This document shows, piece after piece, positions 6,027 through 10,240 of a DNA stretch of 10,240 nucleotides. The notes under the pieces are model-generated. The model worked only from the letters and a program-made list of their open reading frames with translations. It was not told the origin of the DNA and made no database searches. The translations under genes were made by a program, and so were the position numbers. How positions within the stretch are numbered: position 1 is the stretch's first letter; every line of letters begins with the position of its first letter. This stretch comes from a bacterium (GTDB lineage Bacteria > Krumholzibacteriota > Krumholzibacteria > LZORAL124-64-63): NCBI GenBank assembly GCA_016873405.1, contig VGXH01000031.1, positions 1 to 10,240 on the forward strand, read 5' to 3'.

Positions 6027-7784
6027 ATGGACCGTCGATCGAACCCCGTTCCCGCGCCCGGCCGGCGCGTCCTGGCGACCGTCGCGCGGGTGCTCGCGCT
6101 GACCCTGGTCGCGGGCATCGTGTGCGGCCTCGGCACCGCGCGCGCCGACAATTGGGAAGCCACCTATCAGCCCAACTGGACAGGTGGCGGACAGCACACC
6201 GCCAATCGCTGGCCCTCATCGGTCGCCGCAGCCAGCTTCACCGTCGGCGGCCTGCTCGAAGTGAAGACCGCCTGCAGCGTCGTCGATACGGCGACGGCCC
6301 AGGCCAACTGCTACTTCGACTTCATTTATCCGCACGGCGACACGCACCAGGTGTCCATCCGCCTGAAGGGGCATCTCCACGGCGTGATGCATCGAAATCA
6401 CGGCGAGATCCGCAACCGCTTCGGACTCTACGGCATCGTCTGGCGTCGTGAGAACAACGGGGTGTACTTGCCGATCGCGGCGGCGACGGAACTGAGCGAG
6501 AACAACGTGACCGGAACGTGGAATCGCGATTTCGTCCTGCCGTTGACCGCTTCGCTGGAGCCGTACCGGCAGTACCGCCTGCAGCTCGTGGCCACGGCCT
6601 GGGCCGGCGGGCCGTTGGTGGGTAATGCGGATGTCGACTTCGCCTCGGGCGATTACGGCATCAACTGGAACTCGGCCGAACTCTACTACTTCGAGTCCGC
6701 GACGACGAGCGGCGGCAACCGCAGCGGGACGCAGGCCGTCCAGGAGCACGAGGACTACCAAAACCGTTACGCCGCGGCGAACGCGCTGGCCTACGACACG
6801 TACAACACGGGCAATAACATCAATGGCTGGGAGGTGACGTACTGGAAGTTCTCGACGGCCCCGAGTTCTCAGGTGGACTCGCGCCAGATCCACTCCGAGG
6901 GTTCGGGCTACACGATCGTCAGCGGAAGTTCGGTGCGCAGCGAGGTTACGCACTGGCTCGCCGGCAGTGGCGCCTGCGCCAACCGGATGCATAGGAAATC
7001 CGTCGCCTGGACCGAGGAGGCCAAGTCCGGCTCAGCCGCGTCCTGGATCGGTGGTGACCTGCCCGAATGCGGCTGGGAGTTCCTGTGGCCAAGCTGGCTG
7101 CCCGGAGGTTCCGGCCCCAATGCCACGTATGTCCATACTCTCCAACTCGCCAACTACGAGTCGCAACCGGTGCGCTTCGGGTCGTTGAGCATCGTGGCCT
7201 TGGCCGAGCCCGTGACGCACCCCTCCGAGGCGCCTTTCCTGCCGGCGGCAGCGTTCGCCGACTTCGATCCCGGTGATCCGGCCCCTTCGCTCGCAACTCA
7301 CGGCCTCGTGCAGGACGTCGCGATCGCACCGGGGTCGCCGGCGGCTCTGAGCGTCCAGACTCCTGGTGACTGGCGCGGCAAGTGGATCTACGCCCATTTC
7401 AGCGTCCTCAGCGCCCAAGGCACCGTGCTGTCCCATGTCTGGGTGGGACATGAAGTGCAATCGGATGCCTCCAGCGTCGATCCCGGCTCCGATCCGACGC
7501 CGCCCGCGGGCCGGCAGCTCACGCTGACGGCGTCTCCGAACCCGTTCAACCCCGCGACCGTCATCCAGTACACCGTGCCCAGCGCCGGCGCCGTGCGCCT
7601 GGACGTGTACGACCTGGCGGGCCGGCGGCTGGTCACCCTGCACGACGGCTTCCAGGAAGCCGGCACCTACAGCCTGCCGTGGGACGTCGGCAGGCATAGC
7701 CGGAGTCTGGCCAGCGGGGTGTACCGGCTGGTCCTGCGCGCAGGCGGCGCGACGGCGAGTCGGTCGCTTGTGCTGGTCAAATAG
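6027..7784 (+). CDS. Secreted protein of unknown function with PNPFNP (FlgD-Ig-like / type IX sorting-like) C-terminal domain
   Basis: A 585-residue exported protein. Residues 1-40 are a signal peptide: basic start, hydrophobic core VLALTLVAGIVCGLG, and ARA before D41. The mature body (41 to about 480) has many aromatic, Asn and Gly residues and looks beta-rich; I do not recognise its family. It has four cysteines (C83, C95, C317, C348), which could form two disulfides. The last 90 residues, from L498, contain S503-P504-N505-P506-F507-N508-P509, then IQYTVPSAGAVRLDVYDLAGR and a final GVYRLVLRAGG...SLVLVK. This is the pattern of FlgD-Ig-like/TIGR04183-type C-terminal domains of secreted FCB-group proteins. 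In Bacteroidota such domains direct type IX secretion; in other phyla the role is less clear. The start has AGGAGG at 6-base spacing. The gene is divergent from the sensor kinase and follows a candidate sigma-54 promoter and phased repeat array, so it may be the kinase's regulatory target. Codon choice looks somewhat less GC-extreme than its neighbours. Confidence 0.88.
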   Translation: MDRRSNPVPAPGRRVLATVARVLALTLVAGIVCGLGTARADNWEATYQPNWTGGGQHTANRWPSSVAAASFTVGGLLEVKTACSVVDTATAQANCYFDFIYPHGDTHQVSIRLKGHLHGVMHRNHGEIRNRFGLYGIVWRRENNGVYLPIAAATELSENNVTGTWNRDFVLPLTASLEPYRQYRLQLVATAWAGGPLVGNADVDFASGDYGINWNSAELYYFESATTSGGNRSGTQAVQEHEDYQNRYAAANALAYDTYNTGNNINGWEVTYWKFSTAPSSQVDSRQIHSEGSGYTIVSGSSVRSEVTHWLAGSGACANRMHRKSVAWTEEAKSGSAASWIGGDLPECGWEFLWPSWLPGGSGPNATYVHTLQLANYESQPVRFGSLSIVALAEPVTHPSEAPFLPAAAFADFDPGDPAPSLATHGLVQDVAIAPGSPAALSVQTPGDWRGKWIYAHFSVLSAQGTVLSHVWVGHEVQSDASSVDPGSDPTPPAGRQLTLTASPNPFNPATVIQYTVPSAGAVRLDVYDLAGRRLVTLHDGFQEAGTYSLPWDVGRHSRSLASGVYRLVLRAGGATASRSLVLVK

Positions 7785-7805
7785 CGGCGGACGGAAGAGC
7801 GACTG

Positions 7806-7821
7806 GCCGGCGCGCGCCGGC
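7806..7821. terminator. 16-base GC palindrome 22 bases after the secreted protein stop
   Basis: GCCGGCGCGCGCCGGC is a perfect palindrome able to form a 6-bp all-GC stem with a GCGC loop. No T-tract follows. Its place just past the stop suggests a transcript end or message-stabilising hairpin, but GC palindromes are not rare in such DNA. Confidence 0.3.
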
Positions 7822-7840
7822 ACCAGTGACAAGAGCGGCG

Positions 7841-7872
7841 GGAGGTCTCAGGGCGGAATGCCCGGGACCTCC
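7841..7872. terminator. Extended two-part hairpin between the secreted protein and the OPT transporter
   Basis: GGAGGTC at 7841-7847 pairs with GACCTCC at 7866-7872. Inside it, GGGC at 7851-7854 pairs with GCCC at 7860-7863 around a GGAAT loop. An 11-bp interrupted stem is the strongest structure in this 263-base gap. It lacks a downstream T-run, so termination is plausible but not proven; a structured processing site is the alternative. Confidence 0.35.
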
Positions 7873-7964
7873 TGCTCCACGCAGCGCATGGTCGAGGTGA
7901 TCAGCGGCCCGCTCGCGCGGGATACTCGCGCGGTGCCAGGCGAAATCGTGGGGCCGGGAAGGGG

Positions 7965-7988
7965 AAGAAGGGCGCTGCGGTCCTTCTT
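7965..7988 (+). terminator. Stem-loop ending in a pyrimidine run, upstream of the OPT transporter
   Basis: AAGAAGG at 7965-7971 pairs with CCTTCTT at 7982-7988 around a 10-base loop; the 3' arm continues into TCC. It resembles an intrinsic terminator more than the other two hairpins in this gap. However, it lies only 60 bases before the transporter ATG, so it could instead be a leader or attenuator element. A TATCTT -10-like hexamer follows at 7993-7998 without a good -35. The function is unresolved. Confidence 0.25.
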
Positions 7989-8047
7989 TCCGTATCTTGG
8001 CCGACTGCCGCTGTGACAGGCCCAGGCCGACCCGCGAAGGAGAACGC

Positions 8048-9889
8048 ATGCAGGAGCCGCAAACGACGCCCCACAAGGACCCCGAACTCCTGTGGCTGGA
8101 GACGGTCTGCCAGAAGGACCCGCGCCAGCTGACGGTCCGGGCGGTGCTGGCCGGGATGGCGATCGGCGCGCTCATGTGCCTGTCCAATCTCTACGTCTTC
8201 TTCAAGACCGGCTGGTCGATGGGCGTGACGATCACGGCGGCGATCCTCGCCTTCGCGCTCTTCCGCGCCTTTCAGGCGATGCGAATTGTCCGCACGCCGC
8301 TCTCGCTGCTCGAGAACAACGCCCTGACCACGGTCGCCTCCGGCGCCGGCTACATGACCGGCGGCGGCAACATGGCGGCGTTCGGCGCCCTGCTCATGAT
8401 CACGACGGTCCGCCCCGAGCCCATCCCGATGATCTTCTGGTTCGGGGCCATCGCCGCCCTCGGCGTGTTCACCGCCATCCCGATCAAGCGGCAGCTCGTC
8501 AATCGGGAGAACCTCCCCTTCCCGACCGGGACGGCCACGGCCGAGACGCTGCGGGTGATCCACGGCGCCAGCCGCGAGGGCGGGCGGGAAGGGACCCTGC
8601 AGGCCAAGGCGCTGGCCTTCGGCGGCCTGGCCGCCGCCCTGATCGCATGGTTCCGCGACGCGAAGGCCGCCTGGATGCCGTTCAACCTGCCCGGCTCCAT
8701 CCCGCTGCCCGTCTCGATCTCCGGGCACTCGCTCGCGCAATGGACGCTGTCGCTCAAGACCGAAGTCGTGCTGCTCGGGGCCGGGGCGCTGATGAGCTTC
8801 CGGACCACGTGGTCGCTGCTGCTCGGCGGGGTCCTCACCTACGGCTTCCTGGCGCCGGCCCTCTTCGAGCAGGGGATCATCATCGATGTGACCTACAAGG
8901 CGATCGTCGGCTGGACGCTCTGGCCGGGGGCGGCGATCCTCGTCGCATCGGGGATCACGACGTTCGCGCTCGACTGGCGCAGCGTCGCGCGCTCGTTCTC
9001 CGGCCTGGCGCGCGTCTTCGGGGGGCGCAAGACGGTCGAAGCGCACCCGATGGACGCCATCGAGTGCCCGGGTTGGTGGTTCCCGGCCGGGTATCTGGTC
9101 CTGGGGCCGGTGGTCATCTTCCTGATGACGTGGCTCTTCCAGATCCCGCTCTACGCCGCGATCATCGCCGTGCCGCTGGCCATCGCCATGGGCTTCGTGG
9201 CCGCGCGCGTGACGGGCGAGACCGACATCACGCCGACCAAGTCGCTGGGGCCGATCACGCAGATCGTCTACGGCGTCGTCACTCCCGGCAACCTGACCGG
9301 GAACATCATGAGCGCCAACGTCACCGGCGGCGTCGGCCTGCACGCGGCCGACCTGCTGACGACCCTGAAGACCGGGTGGCTCGTCGGCGGCAACCCGAGG
9401 GTGCAGTTCTTCGCGCAGATCTTCGGCGTCCTCGCGGGGGCGGCGATCGTCGTGCCCGCGTTCAATCTCATCATTCCCGATGCGTCGGTGCTCGGCTCCG
9501 AAGCGTGGCCCGCGCCCTCGTGCGTCGTCTGGGCGGGGGTTTCGCAGGCCTTCACCGAGGGGATCGGCAAGTTCGACGCCCTGGCGCGCTCGGGGATCCT
9601 GGCCGGGGCGCTTCTCGGCGTGGCGCTCGTCCTCCTGGAGCGGTATTCGCCCGCGCGGCTGAGGCCGTTCGTGCCCTCGCCTTCGGGGCTCGGCATCGCC
9701 ATGACGATCCCCGGCAGCAATTCCATCATGATGTTCTGCGGCGGATTCCTGGCCTGGATTCTCCACCGGAAGCGGCCGGCCGTCGCGCGGCGCTACGTCG
9801 TCTCCGTCTCGTCGGGGCTGATCGCGGGGGAGAGCCTGATGGGCGTGCTGGTGGCGTTGCTGGTGGTGGCGGGGGTGCTGGTGAAGTAG
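8048..9889 (+). CDS. OPT-family oligopeptide transporter
   Basis: A 613-residue polytopic inner-membrane protein of the oligopeptide transporter (OPT, PF03169) family. Members are proton-coupled secondary carriers of small peptides or, in some branches, metal chelates. The N-terminus is short and cytoplasmic, then LTVRAVLAGMAIGALMCLSN and YVFFKTGWSMGVTITAAIL open the first membrane hairpin, as in bacterial members. The family's ENLPFPTGTA block is at 154-162, and GNIMSANVTGGVGLHAADLL, with NVTGG at 424-428, is a second hallmark. Hydrophobic segments run throughout to LMGVLVALLVVAGVLVK at the end; the length is normal for prokaryotic OPT proteins and nothing is broken. The start at 8048 has AAGGAGAA with GGAG at 8039-8042, 5 bases away; the frame's earlier ATG at 7997 lacks a site. 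The gene stands alone, with hairpins upstream and a convergent gene 20 bases downstream. The family is sure; the substrate is not. Confidence 0.93.
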   Translation: MQEPQTTPHKDPELLWLETVCQKDPRQLTVRAVLAGMAIGALMCLSNLYVFFKTGWSMGVTITAAILAFALFRAFQAMRIVRTPLSLLENNALTTVASGAGYMTGGGNMAAFGALLMITTVRPEPIPMIFWFGAIAALGVFTAIPIKRQLVNRENLPFPTGTATAETLRVIHGASREGGREGTLQAKALAFGGLAAALIAWFRDAKAAWMPFNLPGSIPLPVSISGHSLAQWTLSLKTEVVLLGAGALMSFRTTWSLLLGGVLTYGFLAPALFEQGIIIDVTYKAIVGWTLWPGAAILVASGITTFALDWRSVARSFSGLARVFGGRKTVEAHPMDAIECPGWWFPAGYLVLGPVVIFLMTWLFQIPLYAAIIAVPLAIAMGFVAARVTGETDITPTKSLGPITQIVYGVVTPGNLTGNIMSANVTGGVGLHAADLLTTLKTGWLVGGNPRVQFFAQIFGVLAGAAIVVPAFNLIIPDASVLGSEAWPAPSCVVWAGVSQAFTEGIGKFDALARSGILAGALLGVALVLLERYSPARLRPFVPSPSGLGIAMTIPGSNSIMMFCGGFLAWILHRKRPAVARRYVVSVSSGLIAGESLMGVLVALLVVAGVLVK

Positions 9890-9909
9890 CGAACGGCCGC
9901 GCGCGGACC

Positions 9910-10240
9910 TCAGCGACCGGCCCCGAACCCCCGCGCCATCAGCACCGCCAGCAGCGGCAGCAGCGCGGTGGCGGCCAGTTCGACCTTCAGCAGCGTGCCG
10001 ACCAGGGCGGGGTACTCGACCACGTCGCCGTCGGCGGCGCGGCGGTTGCGGACGAACTGGATGGTGGGGTAGATCGACAGCAGGAAGATCAGCAGGAACA
10101 CCGTCAGTTTCACGTGGAAGAAGGCGTTGTGTCCGTAGTAGGCGGCCGGTTTATCGCCCGCGAACAGCTTGAGCAGCCCGGTGGCGATGACCAGGGTGGC
10201 CGCCAAGCCGTAGACCAGGTCGGCCAGGGCCAGACGCCGC
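9910..10240 (-). CDS. DUF2214-like integral membrane protein (5' end cut by window edge)
   Basis: The C-terminal 109 or so residues of a small membrane protein, open to the right edge. The visible part begins RRLALADLVYGLAATLVIATGLLKLF, continues with GDKPAAYYGHNAFFHVKLTVFLLIFLLSIYPTIQFVRNRR, and ends with a third hydrophobic segment before a TGA at 9910. The order ADxxYGxxAxxVxATGLL, then AAYYxHNxFFxxKxxxFLLxxxLSIYPTxxFxR, is what I recall for DUF2214 proteins, which have about 150 residues and four membrane helices; function is unknown. A TTG at 10206 could serve as a start but would cut into the first conserved helix, so the true start is probably outside the window. It is convergent with the OPT transporter with 20 bases between the stops and no clear terminator. 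Confidence 0.75.
   Translation of the reverse strand, partial: RRLALADLVYGLAATLVIATGLLKLFAGDKPAAYYGHNAFFHVKLTVFLLIFLLSIYPTIQFVRNRRAADGDVVEYPALVGTLLKVELAATALLPLLAVLMARGFGAGR

Noticed and set aside
5700..6197. Extension of the kinase frame upstream to 6197.
   Set aside because: The added 166 residues are low-complexity, would overlap the start of the divergent secreted protein, and would bury the signal peptide. The start at 5699 has GGAG at six bases and a promoter-like pair just upstream.
7993..7998. TATCTT as a -10 element for the OPT transporter.
   Set aside because: No -35-like hexamer lies 16-18 bases upstream, where the sequence is GC-rich and part of a stem-loop. It is left as a comment rather than a promoter.
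7901..9766. A 621-residue minus-strand open frame antisense to the OPT transporter.
   Set aside because: It is a highly charged Arg/Asp/Glu/Gly string, the mirror of hydrophobic membrane codons. The plus strand has OPT family motifs and a good ribosome site.
9890..9909. A shared terminator between the convergent OPT and DUF2214-like genes.
   Set aside because: The 20-base gap contains only a short GC-rich stretch with no convincing stem or T-run.

Overview
The window is a very GC-rich (roughly 70%) piece of bacterial chromosome with five protein-coding genes, two of them cut by the window edges. A secreted protein ends in an 'SPNPFNP' C-terminal domain, and a histidine kinase carries an extracellular FG-GAP beta-propeller. 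This combination suggests a high-GC lineage of the FCB group or a neighbour (for example Krumholzibacteriota, Eisenbacteria, Latescibacterota or Gemmatimonadota-like). That placement is inference; there is no rRNA or marker gene here to settle it. I see no tRNA, rRNA, CRISPR array, insertion sequence or prophage.

Layout. Bases 1-1264 (minus strand) encode the receiver and AAA+ domains of an NtrC-type sigma-54 activator whose DNA-binding end lies off the left edge. Upstream of it, 1530-5699 (minus) encodes a 1389-residue sensor kinase: signal peptide, FG-GAP propeller, seven predicted membrane segments enclosing two further extracytoplasmic regions, then HAMP, HisKA and HATPase domains. A 327-base divergent intergenic region separates the kinase from a plus-strand gene (6027-7784) for a 585-residue secreted protein with a PNPFNP/FlgD-Ig-like C-terminus. 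After a 263-base gap with three inverted repeats comes a plus-strand OPT-family oligopeptide transporter (8048-9889). The right edge cuts a convergent minus-strand DUF2214-like membrane protein (9910-10240).

How it may work together. The kinase and the sigma-54 activator form a two-component pair by adjacency and domain content. The divergent region holds three CTGCGC(A/G)G boxes exactly 11 bp apart. About 85-115 bp downstream of them is a -24/-12 (GG-N10-GC) element, and then, after a normal leader, the secreted protein gene. The kinase-regulator gap holds another copy of the CTGCGCAG palindrome about 120 bp upstream of a second -24/-12 candidate, placed to drive the regulator itself. The simplest reading is an envelope-sensing two-component system in which the propeller kinase controls a sigma-54-dependent secreted protein and the regulator controls its own gene. 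The protein domains are seen directly; the regulatory circuit is inferred and untested.

The transporter and DUF2214 gene look like unrelated, ordinary neighbours.
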